A stretch of 45,621 bases of DNA from assembly GCA_028687435.1 (NCBI GenBank), contig JAQUAF010000045.1:1-45621 (forward strand). The letters are read 5' to 3'. Shown piece after piece: positions 34,604 through 43,460 of the stretch; the stretch's first letter is position 1; every line of letters begins with the position of its first letter. A program made the translations under genes and the position numbers. Under the pieces are notes generated by a model that worked only from the letters and a program-made list of their open reading frames with translations, was not told the DNA's origin and ran no database searches. Origin of the DNA: Verrucomicrobiia bacterium (lineage in GTDB: Bacteria > Verrucomicrobiota > Verrucomicrobiia > JABWAM01).

Positions 34604-35305
34604 ATGAAGGTTACCCTTTTTATTCCGACTCTGAATGAAATTGATGGCATGCGCGTGATCATGCCGAAAATCCAACCCGGCTGGGTTGATCAAATTCTGG
34701 TGGTGGACGGGGGATCCACCGATGGGACGGTGGATTTTGCCCGTCAACAAGGGTACGATGTGCATATCCAGACCCGTCCGGGCATCCGGTTTGCCTATCT
34801 TGAGGCATGGTCGATGATCAAGGGGGATGTGGTCATCACATTCAGTCCCGACGGCAATTGCGTGCCGGAGGTGATTCCCAATCTGATCGACAAGATGAAG
34901 GAAGGATACGACATGGTGGTGGGGTCGCGTTATTTTGGCGGTATGAAGAGCGAGGATGACGATCCCATGACGGCCTTCGGCAACTGGCTGTTCACCACCA
35001 CCATCAATGTTTTGCACGGCGGCGGCTATACGGATGCCATGGGCATTTATCGCATCTACCGGACCAATCTTTTTTACGAATTGGATTTGGACAGGGAAGA
35101 CACCTACGTGACGGAGAAACTCACCTGTTGTGTGATGGGGTGTGAGCCCATTCTTTCCGTTCGCGCGGCGAAAAGGCATTTGAAAATTGGCGAGGTGGCC
35201 GGGCCGGAGCCTGCCCGCATTGGAGGAGTGCGCAAACTGCTGCCTTTTCGATGGGGTGGCGCCTACATGCTCCAGATTCTCCGCGAAGTGTATCACTGGT
35301 GCTGA
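34604..35305 (+). CDS. family 2 glycosyltransferase
   Basis: A 233-residue enzyme with the short GT-A fold of DPM1-like transferases. It opens MKVTLFIPTLNEIDGM, followed by ILVVDGGSTDGTVD, which holds the nucleotide-binding acidic residues, then the TFSPDGN segment in the place of DxD and VGSRYFGG. There is no C-terminal membrane helix, so it would be a soluble or peripheral cytoplasmic enzyme. The acceptor is unknown. It is a single plus-strand gene between a repeat region and a convergent Na/phosphate cotransporter gene. The start at 34604 is the first ATG, with GGGAGG about 16 nt upstream, a long spacing. Confidence 0.9.
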   Translation: MKVTLFIPTLNEIDGMRVIMPKIQPGWVDQILVVDGGSTDGTVDFARQQGYDVHIQTRPGIRFAYLEAWSMIKGDVVITFSPDGNCVPEVIPNLIDKMKEGYDMVVGSRYFGGMKSEDDDPMTAFGNWLFTTTINVLHGGGYTDAMGIYRIYRTNLFYELDLDREDTYVTEKLTCCVMGCEPILSVRAAKRHLKIGEVAGPEPARIGGVRKLLPFRWGGAYMLQILREVYHWC

Positions 35306-35405
35306 GGGGCGGGCGCCTGGGCTGTCAGGAATCGAGCTCTTTTTAAGCCGCTAAACCGTGAGCCATTGAACTCCTGAACCATGCCGGGAAAGGGTCCCTC
35401 GCGTT

Positions 35406-37016
35406 TCAAGAGATATCGTTTTCCAGGATGGGATAGGCGACGGCGGAGAGGTGGGAGTTGATGCGCTTGAGATTGGTCAGCACGTCCAGATGGATGGCGC
35501 TGGATTCGTGGGATTTGACCAGCCCCTCGTGGAGCCGTTGGAAATGTTTGGCGCGCAGTTCGCGTTCCCATTTATTGATGAATTGCTTGTTCCAGAGCAG
35601 TTGTTCGGCCAGGAGTTTGTCGCGTCCGGTGAAGGCCAGCACCGCCAGTTCAAAGTTCTTTTGAACCTTGGTGAAGAATTCGTCCAACTCCGCCCAGCCG
35701 TCGCTTGAGAATTCCACCTGGGAGGTAATCCGTTTTTCGGCCAGTTCGGCCAGGTTTTTATCGATGATGTCCCCGATGTTTTCCAATTCGTTGGCGAATC
35801 CCAGGAGGGCCACTTCCCGTTTGGAATCGTCGGGGCTCAACCCCTGTTCGGACAGCTTGGTGAGGAAACGCTTGATTTCGGTGTTCAACAGATCCACTTG
35901 ATCATCCCGTTGCTGGATGTTCTTGCACATGGTGTCGTTGTTTTCCTTGAAGGTGCTGTGGATGTCGCGCAGCATGGAACCGACCAGATCCGTCATGTGA
36001 AGGATCTCCCGGGTGGCCTGTCCAAGCGCCACGACAGGACTGTCGAGGGAGGATCGGTCAAGATAGAGCGGTTTGAAGGTCTTTTGGGTTTCCTCCTTGG
36101 CGGGCACCAGTTTTTCGAGAGTGTCCCCGATTTTTGAAGCCAGGGGAAGGAAGATGGCCGCCAGGGCGATGTTGAAGAACGAGTGGGCGTTGGCGATGAG
36201 CTGGGTGTCGCCGGCCAGGCTGAAGGGACGAAGCCAATGGGTCAGATAGGGAATGAGCGGGAGAAAGATGATGGCGCCGACCAGTTTGAAGAAGATGTTG
36301 CCCAAAGCCATGCGTTTGGTGTCAACCCGGGCGTAACCCACCGCCAGGGCGGTGACGCCGATGCCGATGTTGGTTCCGATGACCACCGCGATGGCGGCGT
36401 TAAGGGGCAGGATGTTTTGCGAGTTGAGGGCGATGGCGATGCCGATGGTGGCGGTGGCGCTTTGCAACATCGTCTTGATCAGGATCGCGAAGACGACAAT
36501 CCAGACCGGATGCTGTTCCAGCACCCGCATGATCTGTTGGACTTCCGAGCTTTCCTTCAGGGGCGCCACGGCGGCTGAGAGGATCTGGATGGAAAGCAGA
36601 AGAAAGCCGATTCCCAAAAGGAACTGGCCCAATCCCTTGATCTGGCGTTGCCGGCTGAACAGGAACAACGGCATGCCGCAGGCGATGAAAATGGAATTGT
36701 AGATGAAGAATTTGAATGCCAAGAGCTGGACCGTGAGAGTGAAGCCAATGTTGGCCCCAAGCATGAAGACCAAAACCTGCTGGAAAGTGACATACCCGGC
36801 GTTGATGGCTTCCATGGAAAGCAGGGCCACGGCGGTGCTGCTGGGGGTGAGAATTGAAACCACAAAACCGGTCAGAAATGCCCGGATGCGTCCCTGAGTG
36901 GCGGATTGGATCATCTGACGCAATTTTGAGCCGAAAAGACGATCCGATCCCTTGCGAAGCACGCGAATGCCGTAAAGCATCAATGCGACACCCGCCAAAA
37001 AATGAAAATAACTCAT
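35406..37016 (-). CDS. Na/Pi cotransporter family protein with PhoU-like domain
   Basis: A 536-residue protein of the NptA/YjbB type. Two Na/Pi-cotransporter repeats lie in the N-terminal 310 residues: the first has ILTPSSTAVALLSMEAINAG, the second MLQSATATIGIAIALNSQN, both the repeated Ser-Thr signature of the transport site. The C-terminal about 200 residues form a PhoU-like helical domain (STFKENNDTMCKNIQQRDDQV and LENIGDIIDKNLAEL). It would bring phosphate in with sodium, or remove excess. The start at 37016 directly precedes the first helix. No neighbouring phosphate genes were seen. Confidence 0.93.
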   Translation of the reverse strand: MSYFHFLAGVALMLYGIRVLRKGSDRLFGSKLRQMIQSATQGRIRAFLTGFVVSILTPSSTAVALLSMEAINAGYVTFQQVLVFMLGANIGFTLTVQLLAFKFFIYNSIFIACGMPLFLFSRQRQIKGLGQFLLGIGFLLLSIQILSAAVAPLKESSEVQQIMRVLEQHPVWIVVFAILIKTMLQSATATIGIAIALNSQNILPLNAAIAVVIGTNIGIGVTALAVGYARVDTKRMALGNIFFKLVGAIIFLPLIPYLTHWLRPFSLAGDTQLIANAHSFFNIALAAIFLPLASKIGDTLEKLVPAKEETQKTFKPLYLDRSSLDSPVVALGQATREILHMTDLVGSMLRDIHSTFKENNDTMCKNIQQRDDQVDLLNTEIKRFLTKLSEQGLSPDDSKREVALLGFANELENIGDIIDKNLAELAEKRITSQVEFSSDGWAELDEFFTKVQKNFELAVLAFTGRDKLLAEQLLWNKQFINKWERELRAKHFQRLHEGLVKSHESSAIHLDVLTNLKRINSHLSAVAYPILENDIS

Positions 37017-37151
37017 GTGTGACAGCTGAGGATAAACAAAACAAAACGGATTTCAAGAAAAGCTTGTCACTGACGGGCGTGAAGGAGGGGGGGCTTTCGT
37101 GGCGTTTCAATTTGGCGCGTTCGACAGGGGGAGCCGGTCCTTTGTGAAAAA

Positions 37152-37772
37152 TCAGCGGGTGGCGGTTTGGAGGATGGTTGCAGCGGGGATGGCGCCTTCG
37201 CGGAGGATGCGGAGCGGGGTGTCTCCGGCGAGCAAAACCACGGTGGAGGCGATGCCGCAATCGGCGGGACCTCCGTCGATGGCCAGGTCGATGCGTCCTT
37301 GAAAGGGACGCAGGGCGTCGATGAAGTTTTGGGGAGAGGGCTCTCCGGAGAGATTGGCGCTGCTGGAGGCCAGGGGGCGTCCGAGGTTTTCGAGAAGTTG
37401 AAGCAGCCAGGGATGGCGCGGAATGCGCCAGCCGGCGGCCTGGTTGCCGGTTTTGACAATCAGCGTCATGGGACCGGGCCAGAAGGCCCGGGCCAGGCGT
37501 TCGGCGGTTTCATTCCATCCGGTGGAAAGGTTGCGGATATTTTCGATGCTGTGGGTGAGCCACTGGAAAGGCTTGCCGTCAGGGCGTCCTTTCAGATCTC
37601 GAAGACGATTTTGGGCGGCGGCGTGACATGCGAGGACTCCCACGCCATAAACGCTTTCCGTGGGAAAGAGCAATACCCCGCCGTTTTTCAGGACGGCAGC
37701 GGCCTCCCGGAGGGCATTTTCAGACTGGCCGGGCAGGACAAAAATGGGGGTGGTTTGATGAGCGGATGTCAT
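37152..37772 (-). CDS. tsaC: threonylcarbamoyl-AMP synthase (TsaC/Sua5/YrdC)
   Basis: A 206-residue enzyme that makes threonylcarbamoyl-AMP from threonine, bicarbonate and ATP, the first step of the t6A37 modification of ANN-decoding tRNAs. The signature strand GGVLLFPTESVYGVGVLA is at residues 31-48, then KGRPDGKPFQWL and SSSANLSGEPSP, the nucleotide-binding part. The size fits TsaC (about 190-210) and not the longer Sua5. It starts in a 4-bp ATGA overlap with the upstream metallopeptidase gene, so it is the last gene of a coupled four-gene run. Confidence 0.94.
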   Translation of the reverse strand: MTSAHQTTPIFVLPGQSENALREAAAVLKNGGVLLFPTESVYGVGVLACHAAAQNRLRDLKGRPDGKPFQWLTHSIENIRNLSTGWNETAERLARAFWPGPMTLIVKTGNQAAGWRIPRHPWLLQLLENLGRPLASSSANLSGEPSPQNFIDALRPFQGRIDLAIDGGPADCGIASTVVLLAGDTPLRILREGAIPAATILQTATR

Positions 37773-38668
37773 GGGCGCGGCGCGATGGTTGCGGCTTTCT
37801 TGAACTTGGTTTCAAAAATTTCCATGTCGCGATACCATCCGCCATAGACGCGTTCAAGGGCGTTGTCAAATTTGAGCCCGTCAGCCATGGCCTGGAGAAA
37901 ACCCATGAAATCCGCCGAGGGGTGTTCCTCGAGCAAAAACTGAACAAGGCGGGCGGACTCGATGTAATAGTCGTGGATTCTGCTGTTGTCGGAAGGGTAG
38001 TCGCTGGCGCTGGTGAGAACGGAGAGGGGAATGTAGTGTTTGAGTTCCACCAAGGTGGGAGGAGGAATGAACTTGAACCCTTTTGGAGTGGTGTAGGTGT
38101 AGTAGTGTTTCCGGCTTTGCTGTTCGCACACGCCCTCGTTCAGCCAGGTGGGAAGCACGCCCCGAAGGAACCGATGAAGCACCATGTGGGTGAGTTCATG
38201 GGGAAGAACACTTCCGATGAACGGGCTGGATTGGGGGGGGGAGAGAAGAAAAATCTCATTGCGGGCGTAAAAACCGCCGCTCCACTGATCAACGCCAACC
38301 TGGGAAATGAACTGTTGCCAAAGCGGTTTCGATTCGACCAGGAAGATGTGAGCCCTGATTTCCCATCGGTCCTCCTCGATTTTGAGGTCTTTTTTGGTCC
38401 ATCCGTAGTAGGTTTCCGCCTCCGCCGCAGCGCGCTCAGCCATCCATTTTTGGGTGAAGTGGTAAACAAAATGTTCGCTTTGGGCATGATTCCACTCAAT
38501 GGATGGCTGGGCAAGCAGTTGCTGGGCCGTCCGGCTCAGGGCTGAACGTTGAATTTCGTCGGATCGCAGGTCATCCAAGGGCACGGGATTGGATGCCGCC
38601 AGGAGGTTCCCGGCATGACAGACAGAGGCGATCATGCCGCAGGCGAAGAGAATCCGGCGGGAGATCAT
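37769..38668 (-). CDS. exported gluzincin-type metallopeptidase
   Basis: A 299-residue protein with a signal peptide (MISRRILFACGMIASVCHAG) and a zinc-peptidase core. HELTH at residues 157-161 matches HEXXH, and NEG at 177-179 places Glu178 as the third zinc ligand. This is the gluzincin pattern shared by peptidase MA-like and other M-family enzymes. It is short, with no obvious substrate-binding extra domain. It overlaps both neighbours by 4 bp, so it is translated with the RNA methyltransferase and TsaC genes. Substrate unknown. The active-site motif makes a real peptidase likely. Confidence 0.85.
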   Translation of the reverse strand: MISRRILFACGMIASVCHAGNLLAASNPVPLDDLRSDEIQRSALSRTAQQLLAQPSIEWNHAQSEHFVYHFTQKWMAERAAAEAETYYGWTKKDLKIEEDRWEIRAHIFLVESKPLWQQFISQVGVDQWSGGFYARNEIFLLSPPQSSPFIGSVLPHELTHMVLHRFLRGVLPTWLNEGVCEQQSRKHYYTYTTPKGFKFIPPPTLVELKHYIPLSVLTSASDYPSDNSRIHDYYIESARLVQFLLEEHPSADFMGFLQAMADGLKFDNALERVYGGWYRDMEIFETKFKKAATIAPRP

Positions 38669-39888
38669 GCGAGGTTGGCGGTTTGAAGGATGGCGGCCAT
38701 TTCCGTCTGGGCCGTCTGGGGGAACATGTCGAACATCGCCAGTTGAGAGAGGGAAAACCGCGGGGAGGGAGGCCGTCCGTCTTCTCCGGACAACAGACGC
38801 CGCAGATCCCGCGCGAGAGTGGCCGGGTTGCAGGAAATGTAGATGATTTGTTCCAGCCGGGGGAGGAGATTCAGAAATTGGATGAGTTCCGGAGAGGCGC
38901 CTTCACGCGGGGGATCCAGCACTGCGCAGAGCGGGCGCGCCTGCAGAATTTCGATCAGTTGGCCGGACTGTTGGGCTGCGTCGCCGGCGATGAAATGAAT
39001 GTCGCGGCGATGTTCCCTCTCGGCGGTTTGGATGGCGGCATGGATGGCCTGATGATCCTGGTCGATGGCCCATGTTTCGCAGAAATGAGAGGAAAGGGGG
39101 AAGGTGAAAAAGCCCGCGCCGCAATACAGATCGAGAAGAACGCCGTTTTTTTGGGGGGCTGTCTGGATTTCGACCCATTTTTGGAGCTGGATGGCCATCG
39201 CGGTGTTGATTTGGTGAAACGCGCCGGACGGCAGATTCCGGCGTTCGGATGAATCGGTGAGCATCGCGTGCGGGGGGGGGCGGGAACTTCTCCGCAGGAT
39301 GGCAAGCGACTCGTTGACTTTTGCGGAGGCAAGCGGGCAATCGGCCACATCCACAATGCGATGTCCCCATTGACCGTGAAAACCGATTTCGCCCGTCCGG
39401 CTGCTGTGGACGACGATTTTATTGCGGTACCCGTAGGGGGCGGGAGCCGGGAAAGACTGCAGTTTGGGAATCTGGTTGAAGCCGCCGATGCGGAGCAGGA
39501 TGTCGGCGATCTGTTTTGTTTTCAGCCGGACCTGTTCGTCGTACTGGATGTGTTGATAGGCGCAACCGCCGCATTGTCCGAAGATCGGACAACGGGGGGG
39601 GATCCGGTGGGGTGAGGGGTTCAGGACTTCGATCAGTTCGGCCTCGGCATGTTTGCGGCTGCGGCGGATCACCCGGAATCGCACGGTTTCGCCGGTCAGG
39701 ACAAAGGGGACGAAAACAGTCATGCCATCGGGCAGCTTTCCGACGCCGGAGCCTCCGAAGGCCACATCGTGAATGACGGTTTCAAAGACTTCATCCCGGC
39801 GCGCGTCCGGCCTGCGATCAACCGATCGGTGGTGGCGGGCGCCGCGCGGCCTTTTTTTTGAAGAGGCGGTTTTTAATGCAGGATGCAC
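38665..39888 (-). CDS. TRAM-domain 23S rRNA/tRNA uracil-5-methyltransferase (RumA/TrmA family)
   Basis: A 407-residue enzyme from GTG at 39888. TTG at 39909 is also possible, and neither has a clear Shine-Dalgarno. The conserved part starts DEVFETVIHDVAFGGSGVG, a TRAM RNA-binding domain. Next come the [4Fe-4S] cysteines CPIFGQCGGCAYQHI with a fourth in VADCPLAS. The SAM site is LDLYCGAGFFTFPL, DPPREG follows, and the catalytic cysteine is in ISCNPATLARD. It methylates C5 of uridine in rRNA or tRNA. It could be RlmD-like, as the Fe-S cluster is normal for that group, but the site cannot be read. It overlaps the upstream FHA gene by 16 bp and the metallopeptidase gene by 4 bp. Confidence 0.9.
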   Translation of the reverse strand: MHPALKTASSKKRPRGARHHRSVDRRPDARRDEVFETVIHDVAFGGSGVGKLPDGMTVFVPFVLTGETVRFRVIRRSRKHAEAELIEVLNPSPHRIPPRCPIFGQCGGCAYQHIQYDEQVRLKTKQIADILLRIGGFNQIPKLQSFPAPAPYGYRNKIVVHSSRTGEIGFHGQWGHRIVDVADCPLASAKVNESLAILRRSSRPPPHAMLTDSSERRNLPSGAFHQINTAMAIQLQKWVEIQTAPQKNGVLLDLYCGAGFFTFPLSSHFCETWAIDQDHQAIHAAIQTAEREHRRDIHFIAGDAAQQSGQLIEILQARPLCAVLDPPREGASPELIQFLNLLPRLEQIIYISCNPATLARDLRRLLSGEDGRPPSPRFSLSQLAMFDMFPQTAQTEMAAILQTANLA

Positions 39889-40937
39889 TTCAGGGCGTTG
39901 GTTGCCCAATCCAAATCGGCTTGCAGGTCGGGACGGGCGGTTTTTGCGGTCTCTTCCTTGAGCATGTCGATGGCTTCCTTTCCTTCCTTGACGGCCATGG
40001 TGGTGTTGTCGAGGCAGAGAAAGACCACTGCGCGTTTGGATTTTGCCCGCGCCAGGTCGCCGCGCAAATCCTGCCGTTTATTGTTGTTGACCAGCCATTC
40101 CCGGATTTCCACCGCGTTATCGCAGAGGGAGAGGGCGGCGCGGTGATCGCCCATTGCCCAGACCAAGCCGGCTTTGTTGATGCAAATGGTGGCCAGTTCG
40201 GCGGCCAATTCAAGATGTCCTTCCTTGTCCACCAGGCGGTTGTAGATGTCGATGGCCCTGTCGTAGGCGGCTGCGGCTTCCGGATGTTGATCGAGAGTTT
40301 CAAGGATGAATGCCTTGTCGAGGCAGAGCGCCGCCGCCTGGATTTCGTGTTTTTTATGGCCCTGGTCGATCAGTTTTTGGAAAATGTTGAGGGCTTGATC
40401 GTAGATGGCGAGGTCGGCCTTTGCCTGCGCCTTGAGTGAACTGTTGCGGGGAAGCGAGATTTTTTCAGCTTCATCAACAGGGCGGTTTTCAGCTTGAAAA
40501 GCCAAGGTCAGCCATTCCTTGGGATCGGTCCAGTCGTAGCGGATGGCGTTTTGGTTGGGCATGACAGCGTGAAATCCACTGCCTTTTTTTTCCTGCTTTT
40601 TGGAATGTTGGCCGGCCGGTTCAAAAACCATGATGAGCTTGCCGCTTCGATCAAAGCCGATGTGATCGCCGGATGAGAGGACCACAGGGGAACTGATCGG
40701 ATGTCCGTTTACAAATGTGCCGTTGGTGGATTCCAGATCGGTCAGCACCACCTGTCCTTTTTCGTTGATATCCAGCTTGAAGTGGCAACGGGAAACCAGA
40801 CTGTGTGATATGACGGTGTTGGCAACATGCGCGTCGCGCCCGATGATGGCGCCACATTTGGGAATGGACAGGTGTTCCTGTGAAAGTTCTTCCTTTCCCA
40901 CCAGATACCCCACAATTTCTTTTTGGGCTGAATCCAT
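39873..40937 (-). CDS. FHA-domain protein with TPR repeats
   Basis: A 354-residue protein. Residues about 28-95 form a forkhead-associated domain: Gly33-Arg34, Ser49-Arg50-x-His52, Asn72-Gly73 and Asn77-Gly78 match the phosphothreonine-binding residues. The rest has helical TPR-like repeats (PEAAAAYDRAIDIYNRLVDKE, AALSLCDNAVEIREWLVNNN). This looks like a phospho-signal reader. No Ser/Thr kinase is encoded in the window. The start at 40937 gives MDSAQKEIVGYLVG. The open frame reaches 40982, with no Shine-Dalgarno at either. It is the first gene of the four-gene set with the RNA methyltransferase, metallopeptidase and TsaC. Confidence 0.88.
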   Translation of the reverse strand: MDSAQKEIVGYLVGKEELSQEHLSIPKCGAIIGRDAHVANTVISHSLVSRCHFKLDINEKGQVVLTDLESTNGTFVNGHPISSPVVLSSGDHIGFDRSGKLIMVFEPAGQHSKKQEKKGSGFHAVMPNQNAIRYDWTDPKEWLTLAFQAENRPVDEAEKISLPRNSSLKAQAKADLAIYDQALNIFQKLIDQGHKKHEIQAAALCLDKAFILETLDQHPEAAAAYDRAIDIYNRLVDKEGHLELAAELATICINKAGLVWAMGDHRAALSLCDNAVEIREWLVNNNKRQDLRGDLARAKSKRAVVFLCLDNTTMAVKEGKEAIDMLKEETAKTARPDLQADLDWATNALKCILH

Positions 40938-41150
40938 GATTTTCGATAAGCTTTTAGTGAAGTGTGGACGGGGGCGATTCAAGTTTAATATTTGGGACGT
41001 TCAATGTTTGCCATGGGAATCGTGGAGAATTTTCGCAGGCTGGAAGCCTATGCCACTCTCCTGACAATGATGAGGGGGACACAACCTTCATGGCTGCGAT
41101 TCCGGCGGTTGGGCGGTCTTTCTTCACCGGGTTGGGTCTATTCCGAGTGT
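40938..41150. other. gap between the FHA gene and the GT4 gene
   Basis: A 213-bp gap between two minus-strand genes. It should hold the promoter of the FHA operon and the end of the polysaccharide operon. No hairpin with a T-run, gene or repeat was seen in it. Confidence 0.4.
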
Positions 41151-42272
41151 TCACTGCGCTTCGGAGCGGGTCGATTTAGCGGTCTGATCAAGGATAAAGT
41201 CAAGCGCTTTTTTTGCCACCGTGTCCCAGTGAAATTGCTGGCTGTATTGTCGGGCGGCGGCGCCAAGGCTTTGGCGGAGGGATGGATTTTCGAGCATTTG
41301 AAGAATGGATGAGGCAAGGAATTCAACATTTCCGTGGGGTGTCAAGAGCCCGGTTTTTTCATGTTGCACGGAATCCCGCAGGCCAGGTGAGTTGCTGGCA
41401 ACGGTCGGGATGCCAATGGCGCCGGCCTCAATCACGGGGAGTCCCCATCCTTCCTTGGTGGAAGGATAGACCAGCAGCCATGCTGTGCGGAGGAGATCCA
41501 TCTTTTGGGGTTCGTCGAGAAATCCGGCCATGGTGACGGATTTTTCCAGATCGGAGGAGTGAATGGCCTCCCGGACTTGGTTTTCGTAATCGCCTTTGCC
41601 GACGAGGATGAGGCGGGCGGATGGGATTTTCTGAATGACGATGGGCCAGGCTTTGAGCAGGGGGTCCACGATGCCTTTGTATTTGCGGATTCTCCCGACG
41701 TAGATGACAGTGGGTTGGCTGGCTGGTTGCGGTTTCAGGTCAAAAAGGCGCTCATCGACTCCGGCATAAAGCACCTTCACGTTCGTGAACCCCATGTTCT
41801 TCAATTCGTTTGCCGTGCTGGGCGAGATGACCCATGCTGGATGGTTTTTGTAAGCCAGGGGGAGGGCGCGTTCCATCCAGTACACATATTGCCCAAGCAG
41901 CCAGGGGACTTCCTTGAATATGGCCTTGCCGAAGATGTGGGGCACTTCGCTGAGATAGGCGCGGTCACGAAGAAAAAGGGGGATGAAGCAGGCCACCTTG
42001 GAAAGGTGTTCAATCACCAGATCGGCGTCCAGCCAGTTGTGGTGTTTCCCCCAGAGACCGGCGATGAAGTTGAAGTATTCCTCGCGTCCGATGCGGCGGA
42101 TTTGAATGCCATCGATGGTTTCCTCTTTGGCGCAACCTTGGAAGCCGGATGAGAGGATGCGAATCTCATGTCCCTGCGCGACCCAACGGCGTCCGAATTC
42201 GTGAACCAGGGTTTCGAGGCCGCCGGCTTTCGGATGCCTGATGTCCCTGTGATTGATGTGGAGGATGCGCAT
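41151..42272 (-). CDS. family 4 (GT-B) glycosyltransferase
   Basis: A 373-residue GT-B enzyme of the group-1 type. The N-terminus (MRILHINHRDIRHPKAGGLETL) has the glycine-rich acceptor loop. The C-terminal half has VIYVGRIRKYKGIVDPLLKA and the donor motif EGWGLPVIEAGAIGIPTVAS with the E-x7-E pair (about residues 275-283). It transfers a sugar from a nucleotide sugar during surface polysaccharide or glycolipid synthesis. It is the last of three minus-strand genes with a nucleotide-sugar epimerase and an M20 peptidase, separated from the latter by 33 bp. Acceptor and sugar unknown. Confidence 0.93.
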   Translation of the reverse strand: MRILHINHRDIRHPKAGGLETLVHEFGRRWVAQGHEIRILSSGFQGCAKEETIDGIQIRRIGREEYFNFIAGLWGKHHNWLDADLVIEHLSKVACFIPLFLRDRAYLSEVPHIFGKAIFKEVPWLLGQYVYWMERALPLAYKNHPAWVISPSTANELKNMGFTNVKVLYAGVDERLFDLKPQPASQPTVIYVGRIRKYKGIVDPLLKAWPIVIQKIPSARLILVGKGDYENQVREAIHSSDLEKSVTMAGFLDEPQKMDLLRTAWLLVYPSTKEGWGLPVIEAGAIGIPTVASNSPGLRDSVQHEKTGLLTPHGNVEFLASSILQMLENPSLRQSLGAAARQYSQQFHWDTVAKKALDFILDQTAKSTRSEAQ

Positions 42273-42305
42273 GGCCGATGTTCGGCGTATTTTTGGGTGT
42301 GTCGT

Positions 42306-43460
42306 TTAGTCGAGGGTTTTGAAAAATTCGCCAAAGATGGCGGCGCCTTTTTCAAGTTCGTCGATGCAGATGTATTCGTCCTTGGTGTGGGCTTGTTCGA
42401 TGGAGCCTGGGCCGAATGCGATGGCGGGGATGCCCCCTTTGGCCATGAGCGAGCAATCGGCAAACCAAGGGGCGCCAATGAGAAAATCTTTCTGGGGCAG
42501 TCTGGGTTTGTGGTTGGCGAGGACTCCCAGCAATTTTTGAATGAATGGATTGTTTGAAGGGGTGTCCAGACCGGGGCGGTCGGAAGTCACCTCCAGTTCA
42601 CAATCGGGAAGGGCTTGCCGGATGCGGGCGATGACTTCGGCGTGATCCATTTGAGGAAGGGAACGGTGGTCGATTTCCACACGGCAGGTTTCCGGGATGA
42701 TGTTGATCTTGGAACCGCCCCGGATGGTGGTGATGCTGAAAGTGCATTTGCCCAGCAGAGGATCTTTGAGATGATCGTAGGACTTGGGCAGGCCACCCGC
42801 CAGATAATCGATGGCCTTTTGCATTTTAAGGATGGCGTTTTCCCCCAGGTCCGGACGGGAGGCGTGACAGGAACGGCCCCGGGTTTTGACCTTGAACCAG
42901 AGCGATCCTTTGTGCCGGTGGACGATGCGCAGGTCGGTGGGTTCGCCGGCAATGCCGAAATCCGGTTTGAAACCTTTTTTTGCAAAAAAATCCGAGCTCA
43001 TCAGAAAGGCAATGCCGTCATTGCCGCTTTCCTCCCCCATCAGACCGGTAAACCAGATGTCGGTGGAGGAGGGAAGTTTTTTGGAACGAACCAGTTCATT
43101 GAGAGCAACCATGATGGCGGCCATGGATCCCTTGGTGTCGCAGGCGCCGCGTCCGTAAACCCGTCCGTCCTTGATTGCGCCGCCGAAGGGGTCGATGGTC
43201 ATGCCGCGCACGCTTACGGTGTCGAGGTGCGGTCCGAGGATGATGTGATGTTTTGGTTTTTTGGAACGCAGGCGTCCGATGACGTTTGGGCGGTTTTCCT
43301 CGACGTTTTGGAATTCCACTTCCATGCCGAGTTTTTCCAGGTAATCGCCGGTGAAACGCGCCAGTTTATCCTCGCCGGTTTGGGCAAATCCCGCGTCACC
43401 CTGGGGGTTGAGGCTGGGAATGCGGATGAGTTCCTGCAGCAATTCAACGACTTCGCTCAT
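42306..43460 (-). CDS. M20-family peptidase/deacylase (ArgE/DapE-like)
   Basis: A 384-residue metalloenzyme. From MSEVVELLQE (43460, in a 4-bp overlap with the epimerase stop) the motifs are GPHLDTV (His78, Asp80), GRGACDTKGS (Asp108), GEESGND (Glu143, Glu144), GEPTDL, HASRPDLGENA and the final GPGSIEQAHTKDEYI. This is the complete metal-binding set of ArgE/DapE/ACY1 enzymes, which remove acyl groups from amino acids or cleave dipeptides. An M20 enzyme between a sugar epimerase and a glycosyltransferase is unusual. It could be a general amidohydrolase or a sugar N-deacylase, but this is speculation. Confidence 0.92.
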   Translation of the reverse strand: MSEVVELLQELIRIPSLNPQGDAGFAQTGEDKLARFTGDYLEKLGMEVEFQNVEENRPNVIGRLRSKKPKHHIILGPHLDTVSVRGMTIDPFGGAIKDGRVYGRGACDTKGSMAAIMVALNELVRSKKLPSSTDIWFTGLMGEESGNDGIAFLMSSDFFAKKGFKPDFGIAGEPTDLRIVHRHKGSLWFKVKTRGRSCHASRPDLGENAILKMQKAIDYLAGGLPKSYDHLKDPLLGKCTFSITTIRGGSKINIIPETCRVEIDHRSLPQMDHAEVIARIRQALPDCELEVTSDRPGLDTPSNNPFIQKLLGVLANHKPRLPQKDFLIGAPWFADCSLMAKGGIPAIAFGPGSIEQAHTKDEYICIDELEKGAAIFGEFFKTLD

